Origin: CAVPKN01 sp963832835
GTDB taxonomy: Bacteria; Chlamydiota; Chlamydiia; Chlamydiales; JAAKFR01
Direction of reading: 5' to 3'
Length of the DNA: 64,000 nucleotides
Assembly (NCBI GenBank): GCA_963832835.1
Contig: CAWHVD010000001.1
Coordinates: 1,426,001-1,490,000, forward strand
Shown here: one piece after another, positions 50,877-58,658 of the stretch
Layout: the number at the start of each line of letters is the position of its first letter
How positions within the stretch are numbered: position 1 is the first letter of the stretch
Made by a program: the position numbers and the translations under genes
The notes under the pieces: generated by a model
What the model was told of the DNA's origin: nothing
The model's database searches: none
Seen by the model: the letters and a program-made list of their open reading frames with translations, nothing else

Positions 50877-51695
50877 ATGGACACGTCACTCTATACATGG
50901 CAAGTTTCGCAGGGAAGCTTGTCGATTATTCAAGAAACGGAAGGATACGGCCTATTCCTCAATACTGGAAAAAATAACATTCACATCGCAGAGGATCACA
51001 TCGAATATGAGGGAGACGATATAGATTTATTAAATGTGGCAGATAAAACATCTGAATTTTTCATGGCATACTTTCCCATCGTTACAGAATGCAAAAACAT
51101 TTATTCGGTCGTATTCTATGAAATGAATGTGATTGATTTTCAGACAGCAGGTATTAATAAAAGCCTGGAGTTTAGTGCGCTCGAAAGCAAAGTGTTACTT
51201 TCGTTTTCCTCAACAGCCCCTGCATATAGACGGGTCATCCCAGGTTTAAATCTGGAAGGTCGGTGTGCTACAGCGGGATGTGTAGCAGATGGAAATATTG
51301 TTTACGTTCCCATTGGTATTAGCGGTCCTGGTGAAGACAAAAGATACCAGATTCCCCGTTTGGTTTTTGAGAAGGCCATTTGTCCTGCATGCCAAAAAAC
51401 CCTACCTCCAGAGTCTGTCAAGAATTTGGGTTTTTGGAAGTGTCAATACACAATTGATGGACGGCAAGAGGATTCAACTGTCACAGATCAAGCTGATCTA
51501 ATTGTCAAGAGAACTGTGGTAGTAGAAGACGAGAAATTTACTACTTTTAAATCCGGAGAACACAAGACTTGGGTTTTCTTAGATATCAATACCGAATCGG
51601 CAAAACGATCTGCGATGCGAGCGGCAAGAAGCTCTCAATCCCCAGGAAGTTCTAAAAAATCTCAACGATCCAACTCAGGTTGTTTGTTGTTTTAA
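50877..51695 (+). CDS. Cys-module protein with C-terminal CAAX box (CLLF)
   Basis: A 272-residue protein. The N-terminal 115 residues are unrecognised. The shared module follows: PGLNLEGRC with C130, C135, C169, C172 (CPAC) and C189 before YTIDG, resembling a zinc ribbon. The tail is basic and Ser-rich (RAARSSQSPGSSKKSQRSNS) and ends GCLLF, so the final four residues C269-F272 fit a CAAX box of the geranylgeranyl type, preceded by a polybasic stretch as in Ras-like proteins. It has no ubiquitin domain. It lies between protease 1 and ubiquitin protein 1. Host prenylation is inference. Confidence 0.82.
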   Translation: MDTSLYTWQVSQGSLSIIQETEGYGLFLNTGKNNIHIAEDHIEYEGDDIDLLNVADKTSEFFMAYFPIVTECKNIYSVVFYEMNVIDFQTAGINKSLEFSALESKVLLSFSSTAPAYRRVIPGLNLEGRCATAGCVADGNIVYVPIGISGPGEDKRYQIPRLVFEKAICPACQKTLPPESVKNLGFWKCQYTIDGRQEDSTVTDQADLIVKRTVVVEDEKFTTFKSGEHKTWVFLDINTESAKRSAMRAARSSQSPGSSKKSQRSNSGCLLF

Positions 51696-51716
51696 ATCGA
51701 TAGGAGTAATACAGGG

Positions 51717-52934
51717 ATGTGTTTTTTACAAGCAAATGTGATTAGCTCTTGGTCGTGTCAAGGCATGCTCTATGCTGTTAGAGAAGCAGACGCAACTGTC
51801 TTCTGTTTAGAAGGTAGTGAGGAACAGAAAGTCTCTTATCGTCTGATCAAGAATGCGATCGGGTGGGTGGAGCCTGAAGAGATTAAAGTAGAGAGGCAAC
51901 AAAAATTTTACAAAGATTTTAAGCCTCTGTTGATTGATGATGGATCCACCGTCATGTTCTGTCTTTTTATTAAAAAGATATCAGGACTGTTGGTGGGTTT
52001 TTTAGCCAATAAGAAAGTGTGTGTTCAGTTTTTCCCCGAAAAAGGTTTGTCCTTTCTGATCGAAAAATTTGAAGATGTCGATCTGCCTACTTACAAAAAA
52101 GTCATTGATAATGGGGATTCTTACTGGGATTATCGTATGATAAACGATTATCCTGTTTCTGTGGATACAAGCACGCGTTGTCTTCGAGCGGACGACATGC
52201 AATTGTTCGTGAAAGGTCCATATGGTAATACGTCTACTCTTCTTGTCAAGGGGAACTCTACAATCCGCACAGTGACCCAGAAAATCCAAGACAAAACAGA
52301 TATCCCACCCGATCAGCAGAGATTGATGTTTGCGGGTAAGCAAATGAATAGCGGAGACTTGTCAGATCGTGTCAACGAACGCACTTTATTAGACTCGAAC
52401 ATTCAAGATTGCTGCACTCTACACGTGGTTTTACGTTTGACGGGAGGCGGGCCAGATGCATTCTCGTTCAGTCATATGGAAAATGAACAAAGATTCGCTT
52501 TGGGTGCGGAAGGCCCTTCTTGGTGGACTATCGCTCCTGGTTTGAATTTACGTGGTACTTGTACCAACATAGATTGTGAGGCCTTTAAGGAGGCGGTGTG
52601 GATTCAAAAAGGCATGAATGTCTTTCATATGGATAAAGAATCGATCATGTCCACATGTCCCTCCTGTCATCAAATAGCTAGCGATATCAACAATGCCGGC
52701 TTTTATAGATGCCTTTTTTCGATACAAGGGACAAAGGAAGGTGAAGACCCTAAAGATCGTCTCGATATCCGTGCACCCGACGATGAATTTCTCTCATTTG
52801 AAGATGTTAAAGTCGATTGTTCAGAAAAGTGGGACCAGCTAACCATTACCACAAAGGAAGTCCCTAAGGCGCGCTCACAAGCACGTAAAAAAATTACTAA
52901 AGAACAATCATCATCAGGATGCACTTTACTATAA
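51717..52934 (+). CDS. Ubiquitin-domain / Cys-module protein with CAAX box (CTLL), copy 1
   Basis: A 405-residue protein. Residues 1-160 are an unrecognised domain shared with the 55360 protein. Residues 161-244 are ubiquitin-like: MQLFVKGPYGN, TIRTVTQKIQDKTDIPPDQQ, RLMFAGKQ, then LHVVLRLTGG. Compared with ubiquitin there is an eight-residue insertion (DLSDRVNE) before RTLLDSNIQ. K6, K29, K33 and K48 are kept; K11, K27 and K63 are replaced; R74 is Thr. GPDAFSFSHM follows the GG, then the Cys module (C282, C287, C314, C317, C332). The protein ends SSGCTLL, a CAAX box. It appears to be a ubiquitin-precursor-like fusion to a potentially prenylated protein. Function is inference; the ubiquitin similarity is unmistakable. 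Confidence 0.92.
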   Translation: MCFLQANVISSWSCQGMLYAVREADATVFCLEGSEEQKVSYRLIKNAIGWVEPEEIKVERQQKFYKDFKPLLIDDGSTVMFCLFIKKISGLLVGFLANKKVCVQFFPEKGLSFLIEKFEDVDLPTYKKVIDNGDSYWDYRMINDYPVSVDTSTRCLRADDMQLFVKGPYGNTSTLLVKGNSTIRTVTQKIQDKTDIPPDQQRLMFAGKQMNSGDLSDRVNERTLLDSNIQDCCTLHVVLRLTGGGPDAFSFSHMENEQRFALGAEGPSWWTIAPGLNLRGTCTNIDCEAFKEAVWIQKGMNVFHMDKESIMSTCPSCHQIASDINNAGFYRCLFSIQGTKEGEDPKDRLDIRAPDDEFLSFEDVKVDCSEKWDQLTITTKEVPKARSQARKKITKEQSSSGCTLL

Positions 52935-52949
52935 AATTTTAGGAGAAAA

Positions 52950-54008
52950 ATGGCTCTATCAATTCAACCAAACCAGCAGATGCTCTTCATCCCCTATACG
53001 GATTATTCAGTGACCGTTGATAAAACGCATTTATGTGCGATGCGTTGTGTACTCACCATCTGCTTTGTAGGCGGATGTGGAGTGGCCTTAAGTAACATCT
53101 CCCAATACCGCTTGCCAACCTGGGGCTATGTAGTTGATGGCTTAGTCACTGTTTCATCAGGCCTTGCCTTATTGGGGACAGGTTTTTCTAAAAAAATCCC
53201 ACCCGAACAAGAGGCTCTCATGCCATCCAAACTCTCTGTACACACAGCTCCCTCCATCACTAACTCAGAAGATGATTTTAAACTAGTGGAAAAGCTATGT
53301 GAAGGGAAAGAAAAGTGTGGTTTAGAGCAAGCGCAAGGTATTGTATCAGATTTAAAACAGCAAAATCAGCTTGCGCTACTAAATGTCATTCCACCCTACT
53401 ATTCAGGTGCTTTAGGAGTACAATGTTATACTCATGAAACCCAGCGTACCCCCTTGCAGTATTGGGCTGCGCAAGGCAATCTGGCCATCTCTCAGCTTCT
53501 TGTGGAGCACGGAGCCCTTGATTATTGCGGGGGCAAAAACAATACCAGTGCGTTATACGAGGCTGCTTTTTATGGCCACCTGCCCATGGTGGAATATTTA
53601 ATGGGGCAAGGCGCTCACGCCAATCTGGCATTTCAAAAAAATCCATTATTTTACTTCATTCCTAAATTTGTGTTTGAGATGGTCTGGTGCAAATCCCACT
53701 TAGAATACAAAGCATGCTTTGCATGCCTTCATTTTATTTTAGACTCTCAATCGAAAAAAAATCCTGAAAACTTGAAATTTCAACTCAAAATTCCCATTGA
53801 TGAACGAGAGGCCAATATCCTCTGCTGGCTCAAAAAAATGCAACTGATACGTACAAATCATCAAGGGCCCATGATCCTTGAGTTACAAGAGATACTAATT
53901 CAATTTGGAGCCAGCGAGCAAGATCAGGTTACAAAAGCCGATCTAACACAGCAGGGAATGGACATAGGAGTAGGAAGCACCTTAAATGAAATTGCCAGCC
54001 AAAAATAA
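52950..54008 (+). CDS. Ankyrin-repeat protein with two membrane segments
   Basis: A 352-residue protein. Hydrophobic segments at about 28-48 and 54-76 (CVLTICFVGGCGVALSNIS; GYVVDGLVTVSSGLALLGTG) form an Inc-like hairpin. Ankyrin-type repeats lie at about 165-235: TPLQYWAAQGNLAISQLLVE and SALYEAAFYGHLPMVEYLMG. The C-terminal third is helical and unrecognised. It sits in the middle of the ubiquitin/protease operon, 15 bp after ubiquitin protein 1 and 14 bp before protease 2. It could tether the system to the inclusion membrane (inference). It is the only operon member without the Cys module. Confidence 0.85.
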   Translation: MALSIQPNQQMLFIPYTDYSVTVDKTHLCAMRCVLTICFVGGCGVALSNISQYRLPTWGYVVDGLVTVSSGLALLGTGFSKKIPPEQEALMPSKLSVHTAPSITNSEDDFKLVEKLCEGKEKCGLEQAQGIVSDLKQQNQLALLNVIPPYYSGALGVQCYTHETQRTPLQYWAAQGNLAISQLLVEHGALDYCGGKNNTSALYEAAFYGHLPMVEYLMGQGAHANLAFQKNPLFYFIPKFVFEMVWCKSHLEYKACFACLHFILDSQSKKNPENLKFQLKIPIDEREANILCWLKKMQLIRTNHQGPMILELQEILIQFGASEQDQVTKADLTQQGMDIGVGSTLNEIASQK

Positions 54009-54022
54009 AAAGGAGAAACGAG

Positions 54023-55357
54023 ATGGCTATCAATAGAGGGTGTTATTCCACTGAGGATAAGCGCACAAATTGGTGTGAAATCGAGAATTATTTAGCTCAT
54101 GATGAAGCGGTTAAGGTGAAAACATTGGCGAAAAGTGTCGCTTGTTTGATTCACAAGGATGCCTTAGAGCCAAATACACTTTGCCTAAAAGCTAATGTGG
54201 ATTCATTCCATCACTTCATGATGAATAACCAAAAAAAAATAAACCCAGATTGGATAGGGCCCAAGGGTGAATGCAGGGGATTATCCGAGCGTGAAAGATT
54301 TAGAGAAGAGCCTGCTTGCGGTTTTGGAACAGCCTTTTTAGTAGGGGACCAATTAGCTCTGACAGCTGCGCATTGCATTTATGATGAGGTGACACAAACC
54401 CTAAAGCCTGACATAAAGCATTTCCGCCTGATTTTCGACTTCTATATGACACGATGCGCAGAATGCCCCAAATTAAACCACAACGAATGGAATTGTGACT
54501 TTAGTAAAGATACATATAGTTTTACCGTTTTGGCATATAAATACATTAGAGGGATGGAGGATTGGGCAATTCTCAAATTAGATAAGAAGGTTGAGGGGCG
54601 TCAGCCATTAAAAATCAATTTTGGGTACGAGGTTTCCGTTGGAAGGAATGCGTTGGTCGCAGATGATGTCTACATGTTGGGACATCCCTTTGGGCTACCT
54701 TTGAAATATACACGAGATGCAGTTGTGATTGAACAGATTCCTACATCCACGTATTTTACATCCAACTTGGATGCCTTTATTGGCAATTCCGGCTCGCCTG
54801 TTTTCCTTTCAAAAACGCATGAGGTTGTGGGCATGTTATTTATGGGTGACATGGAAGATTTTGAAAATAAAGAGGGAGCTCTAAGTACATACCACGCTTC
54901 AGCCCATGATGAAGCAAAATTTAAAGAGGGGACTTCTAAGCATGAACGTTGCTATAAGGCAACGGCGTTGACTTTCCTACAAACAACGCTCACCTCGATA
55001 AATATCCCTGAAGTACCTACACAATTGCTGAGGACTATTCGGAAAGGATTAAATGTAGAGGCGAAATGTTCCAATCAAACGTGTACCGATTTCGATAAAA
55101 TCCATTTTATACCGATGAATCAGAAGGGTTCATTTAATGTACGTGCAGTATGTGCTAATACAAGCTGCCCAAAATGCCAAAAGCTCATCAAATACAAAGA
55201 CATCAATATGATCGTTCTTTCGCATTGCTCGTATACAATAGTGGGCATGAACTCGGAGGGCAAATATGTTAAAGAGACGCTCATGCTCGAGGGTGGTCAA
55301 AAGTATAATCTCGATATTCGTAAATGGAAATTCATTGAACTGGATATTAATTATTAA
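54023..55357 (+). CDS. Trypsin-fold serine protease with Cys-module C-terminus (protease 2)
   Basis: A 444-residue protein homologous to protease 1. The triad is H117 (LTAAHC), D180 (MEDWAILKL) and S257 (GNSGSP), with the same GHPFGLPLKYTRDA loop. A Cys-rich insertion (RCAECPKLNHNEWNC) lies at about 145-158. The Sel1-like piece of protease 1 is absent. The C-terminal module begins KGLNVEAKC (C350) with C355, C383, C386 and C403; the spacing between the Cys pairs is longer than in the other members, with an extra Cys at 378. No signal peptide. It ends 2 bp before ubiquitin protein 2, so the pair is tightly coupled. Confidence 0.9.
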   Translation: MAINRGCYSTEDKRTNWCEIENYLAHDEAVKVKTLAKSVACLIHKDALEPNTLCLKANVDSFHHFMMNNQKKINPDWIGPKGECRGLSERERFREEPACGFGTAFLVGDQLALTAAHCIYDEVTQTLKPDIKHFRLIFDFYMTRCAECPKLNHNEWNCDFSKDTYSFTVLAYKYIRGMEDWAILKLDKKVEGRQPLKINFGYEVSVGRNALVADDVYMLGHPFGLPLKYTRDAVVIEQIPTSTYFTSNLDAFIGNSGSPVFLSKTHEVVGMLFMGDMEDFENKEGALSTYHASAHDEAKFKEGTSKHERCYKATALTFLQTTLTSINIPEVPTQLLRTIRKGLNVEAKCSNQTCTDFDKIHFIPMNQKGSFNVRAVCANTSCPKCQKLIKYKDINMIVLSHCSYTIVGMNSEGKYVKETLMLEGGQKYNLDIRKWKFIELDINY

Positions 55358-55359
55358 AA

Positions 55360-56544
55360 ATGTCTTATTTCAAAATAGATCAAGTTATCTGTTCTTGGGA
55401 GTGTCACGGTGCTCTGTATGCTGTCAAAAATGCAGAGGCAACTGATTTCTACTTAAAAAGCGGTAGGGGACAGAAAGTCCCCTACCGACTTTTAAAAAAT
55501 GCGATTGGATGGGTTGCGCCCCACGAGATTAGATTGACAAACCAACAAGCATATTACCATAGTTTTAAGCCGCTGCTAGTGGATAAAGGATCAACTGTCA
55601 TTTTTTGCCTTTTCATTAGGGAAATATCTAAAGAGCAAAAGGTCATAGGTTTTTTTGCTGATAAGAAAGTCTGTGTTCAATTGTATTCCGAAACTGGTTT
55701 GATTTGGGCTATCGAAAAAATCAAAAACTATGATTTTCCCTCCTATCAATTGATTACCAATGTAGGCAGCTTCGAGATACGCCACATCATGGAAACATTT
55801 CCAATCTCGGTGGATATTAAAGAGCGTTCACTAACACTTGACGAGTTTCATATTTGTCTTAAGAAACTTAATGGTAAAACTGTCACCTTAGTCGTGACGT
55901 CGAAAGATACAGTAGCAACACTAAAGTCGAGAATAGAAGATAAGGAAGGGATCCCCCTTATTGAGCAGAGATTAACATATGAGGGAAGGCAGCTAGAAGA
56001 TAATCAAACATTGTTAAGCTGCAATATTAAGCATGAATCTTCAATCCATTTACTTTTACGTCTGAGGGGAGGGGGGCCAGATGCATTTTCTTTCAATCAT
56101 ATGACTCATGAAAAAAGAGTAGCTTTTTCGGAGGCAGCGCCTAAATGGCGGGCTGTCATACCTGGGTTGAATTTAACAGGGACGTGCATAAACAAAGAAT
56201 GTGTAGCATCTGGCAAGCGGGTTGTGATTCCAAAAGGGATAGGAGCTTTTCATATAGATCTTGCCTCTCATCTCTCGAAATGCCCTTGCTGCAACACAAT
56301 TGCTACCAATATCAACAATGCCGGTTTTTATAAGTGCCTGTACTCTGTACAAGGGAGAAAAGAAAATGGAGAGCGAGTAGATAGTTCAGACACTCGAGCT
56401 CCCGACAATGAAGTCCTTACTTTTAAACATGCAGGCGTTTCTCTAGATAAGTGGGATCAACTAACAATTACCACAAAAAAAGTTCCTAGCGCCCTTGTCG
56501 TGCCAACTGATCAAGAAGGATGTTGCGGGTGCACTATACTTTGA
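55360..56544 (+). CDS. Ubiquitin-domain / Cys-module protein with CAAX box (CTIL), copy 2
   Basis: A 394-residue homolog of the 51717 protein. The ubiquitin domain is exactly 76 residues (163-238) without gaps, ending LRLRGG, identical to the ubiquitin C-terminus, followed by GPDAFSFNHM. Residues matching ubiquitin include K6, L8-like position, G10, K11, K27, K33, E34-G35-I36-P37, Q41-R42-L43 and R72; changed are I44 to Thr, K48 to Arg and K63 to His. The Cys module follows (GLNLTGTC...CPCC...FYKC) and the end is CCGCTIL, a CAAX box. The intact RGG-G junction fits cleavage by deubiquitinases. No ribosome site is obvious other than coupling to protease 2, two bases upstream. Confidence 0.93.
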   Translation: MSYFKIDQVICSWECHGALYAVKNAEATDFYLKSGRGQKVPYRLLKNAIGWVAPHEIRLTNQQAYYHSFKPLLVDKGSTVIFCLFIREISKEQKVIGFFADKKVCVQLYSETGLIWAIEKIKNYDFPSYQLITNVGSFEIRHIMETFPISVDIKERSLTLDEFHICLKKLNGKTVTLVVTSKDTVATLKSRIEDKEGIPLIEQRLTYEGRQLEDNQTLLSCNIKHESSIHLLLRLRGGGPDAFSFNHMTHEKRVAFSEAAPKWRAVIPGLNLTGTCINKECVASGKRVVIPKGIGAFHIDLASHLSKCPCCNTIATNINNAGFYKCLYSVQGRKENGERVDSSDTRAPDNEVLTFKHAGVSLDKWDQLTITTKKVPSALVVPTDQEGCCGCTIL

Positions 56545-56618
56545 AAATTGTGGCAACCCAGCCTTGTCAGGGGAGGGCATAAGCCAAGCTTTCTACTCAT
56601 TTCACGGCCATAATGGTT

Positions 56619-56650
56619 AAGAATCCCGAAGCCCCCAGGTTCGGGTTCTT
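56619..56650 (+). terminator. Rho-independent-type terminator of the ubiquitin/protease operon
   Basis: AAGAA-T-CCCGAA, loop GCCCCCAGG, TTCGGG-T-TTCTT: 11 paired bases with one mismatch, followed by CC and no long T-run. It lies 75 bp after the stop of the last operon gene and is the only good hairpin there. Confidence 0.65.
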
Positions 56651-56661
56651 CCAAAGAATAA

Positions 56662-56695
56662 TACCATTTCCAGAAAATAAAGTCACAAATTGGCA
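56662..56695. repeat. MITE family 1, copy I (34-bp terminal fragment)
   Basis: Only one tip remains, from TACCATTTCC to AATTGGCA, with TAA on its left. The other side joins unrelated sequence, so the element was truncated by a deletion. Confidence 0.85.
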
Positions 56696-56778
56696 AGGAT
56701 AGATTCACGACCAACCAGCTCAGGTGGTGGGGTGCCAGCTCCTGGTGAAAAGGGATTTTCGATAGGATCCATAACGAC

Positions 56779-56857
56779 TTATACCTACTTATACTCAGTT
56801 ATACATGCTTATACTCAAAATCAGGTATAAGTGGGTATAAGTAAGTATAAATTATAC
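56779..56857. repeat. 10-bp-phased TTATAC / GTATAA boxes
   Basis: TTATAC begins at 56779, 56789, 56799 and 56809; the inverse GTATAA begins at 56825, 56835 and 56845, and a last TTATAC is at 56852. Within each set the spacing is exactly 10 bp, close to one helical turn, and the two sets together form a palindrome centred near 56818. It lies between the convergent ends of the ubiquitin operon and tgt. It could be a protein-binding array, a terminator-like hairpin or a tandem-repeat accident. Confidence 0.7.
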
Positions 56858-56861
56858 CATT

Positions 56862-58016
56862 TTAGATTTGGTTGTCGAGGATGAGGGCGCGGTAGCGGGA
56901 CATGAGGGTCACCATGAAGTGCAGGTTGTGGATTGAAGCGAGAGTGAGGGCGGTGATCTCCTTGGCCTTGAAGAGATGATGGAGATAGGCAAGGGTGAAT
57001 TTCTGGCAAGTGGGGCAGGCGCAATCTGCTTCGATGGGCCTGAACTGCTGACGGTATTTGAGTTGCTCGATTTTGATGCCTCCGTCTTGAGTGAGCAGTA
57101 GACCATGACGAGCGGCGCGTGTTGGGTATGAGCTGTCAAAGGTATCGATGCCAAGAGGGACTAGGGTAGCAAGAGAGGGCAGATCACCGATGCCCAGTAG
57201 ATGATTTGGTTTGTCGTCGGGGAGGAGCGGCCTTGTGAAGGCAATGACCTCTTCAAGCTCTCGTTTGTTTTTACCTACACTTCCTCCAATGGCAAAGCCA
57301 TCAAAGGGTAGATCGGTGAGTATCTGGCAACTGAGTTTGCGTAGCTCGGGGTCCACTCCACCGTGGATCACGGCATACATGGCCTGGTTTTGGGGATTCT
57401 TGAGATGTTCGTCCAGTGATCTTTTTTCCCAGCGATGTGTGCGTGCAAGCGATAGCTGCAATGCTTCTTTTTCGATGTGATAAGGGGGAAGCTCATCGAG
57501 GGGAATGATGATATCAGCTCCGAGTGACTTTTGGGTTTGGATTGATGATTCTGGGGTCAATACTATCTTAGATCCGTCGCGATAAGAGCGAAAAATGACT
57601 CCCTCTTCGTTAATTTTTAAAACAGATCCATCCCCCTTTTTTTTGCCGCGGCTTTTGAGCTCATCATGGACAGAACCATAGGCGAGACTAAAGACTTGAA
57701 ACCCCCCCGAATCTGTAATGAGGGGTTGAGTGCGGTTGATGAAGCGGTGCAACCCACCTGCATTTTTCACCACTTCTGGCCCAGGTTGAAGCAGCAGATG
57801 ATAGGTATTGCAAAACATGAGCTGCAATCCGATCTTGTCTACCAGCTCATTGTCGATGGCTTTAAGGGTGCCGTTTGTCCCTACTGCTACAAAATTGGGT
57901 GTATCGATGATGCCATGCGGGGTATGAATCCTACCGACCCGGGCGTGAGACTTTTTAGAGGTGTGCAGAATTTCAAACCGAAGCATGGGCAACCATTTTT
58001 TTAGATAAAGTGACAA
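56862..58016 (-). CDS. tgt: Queuine tRNA-ribosyltransferase
   Basis: A 384-residue enzyme that exchanges guanine-34 of tRNA(Asp/Asn/His/Tyr) for a queuosine base. Signatures: TDSGGFQVFSLAYG with the substrate Asp near residue 103, GGSVGKNKRELEEV, GIGDLPSLATLVPLGIDTFDSSYPTRAARHG with the nucleophile Asp, and the zinc site CACPTCQKFTLAYLHHL. The opening MSLYLKKWLPMLRFEILHTSKKS may include extra residues; MLRFEILHT is a plausible alternative start. The gene overlaps the queuosine-precursor transporter upstream by 44 bp, supporting a salvage pathway. Confidence 0.94.
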   Translation of the reverse strand: MSLYLKKWLPMLRFEILHTSKKSHARVGRIHTPHGIIDTPNFVAVGTNGTLKAIDNELVDKIGLQLMFCNTYHLLLQPGPEVVKNAGGLHRFINRTQPLITDSGGFQVFSLAYGSVHDELKSRGKKKGDGSVLKINEEGVIFRSYRDGSKIVLTPESSIQTQKSLGADIIIPLDELPPYHIEKEALQLSLARTHRWEKRSLDEHLKNPQNQAMYAVIHGGVDPELRKLSCQILTDLPFDGFAIGGSVGKNKRELEEVIAFTRPLLPDDKPNHLLGIGDLPSLATLVPLGIDTFDSSYPTRAARHGLLLTQDGGIKIEQLKYRQQFRPIEADCACPTCQKFTLAYLHHLFKAKEITALTLASIHNLHFMVTLMSRYRALILDNQI

Positions 58017-58641
58017 ATGGAGTGGATAAGCAAATAACGAGCGCTTTGATGGCTAAACTTAAAAAGACGATGTCGATCACAGAAGCTACATTTCCATACA
58101 AGCCTAAGAACGAAAACAAGAGTGTATCGAGTGTTTGCGCCAGCAGCAGCGCAGCCATTGTGCGCATGGCTAAATATTTGCCTCCCGTTTGAGTACGCAA
58201 AAATGCAAAAAAACTGACATCGACTAGTTGGACAACTAGGAAGGAAAAAAGGGAAGCTGCCAAAATGCGGAGCATAGGGTTTAACAGAAAGACAAAATGG
58301 GAGTGAGCTTCGTCAAAACGGTTCGGAACATATAGAAGATGGATTTGTGACAAAATCAGGAAGGCACAGGCGATGAATAAAGAGATGAAGATTGTCTTTC
58401 GAGCATACGCTCGCCCAAAATATTCTTGAATTAAATTCAAACCTAGAAGATACCCTACTCCAAGAGCGTCACTTGAAGTTACATTTAACCCAAAAAGGTT
58501 AATTTGTTTAAGCACGAAAAGGTTCATTGCGATTGCCAGCAGACAGAGCCAGGCAATCATGGCCTCTTTGCCAAGGCGCAGCGCACCCAAGGTGAGTGAG
58601 CAAATGAGAGTGACGTGTAGGCAAAGGATAAGAGAATTCAT
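57973..58641 (-). CDS. Queuosine precursor transporter, YhhQ/QPTR family
   Basis: A 222-residue membrane protein with about six helices. Family patterns are SSDALGVGYLLGLNLIQEYFGRAYARKTI near residue 57 and the later VVQLVDVSFFAFLRTQTGGKYLAMRTMAALLLAQTLDT, matching the VUT/QPTR transporter family for queuine or preQ bases. The 3' end overlaps tgt by 44 bp, so uptake and use of the base are linked, consistent with an obligate intracellular organism taking queuine from its host. Confidence 0.88.
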   Translation of the reverse strand: MNSLILCLHVTLICSLTLGALRLGKEAMIAWLCLLAIAMNLFVLKQINLFGLNVTSSDALGVGYLLGLNLIQEYFGRAYARKTIFISLFIACAFLILSQIHLLYVPNRFDEAHSHFVFLLNPMLRILAASLFSFLVVQLVDVSFFAFLRTQTGGKYLAMRTMAALLLAQTLDTLLFSFLGLYGNVASVIDIVFLSLAIKALVICLSTPFVTLSKKMVAHASV

Positions 58642-58658
58642 GGCTTTTTGGAAAGATT

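Noticed and set aside
57666..58004. A plus-strand open frame of 112 codons within tgt
   Set aside because: It is antisense to conserved Tgt motifs and shows no features of its own.
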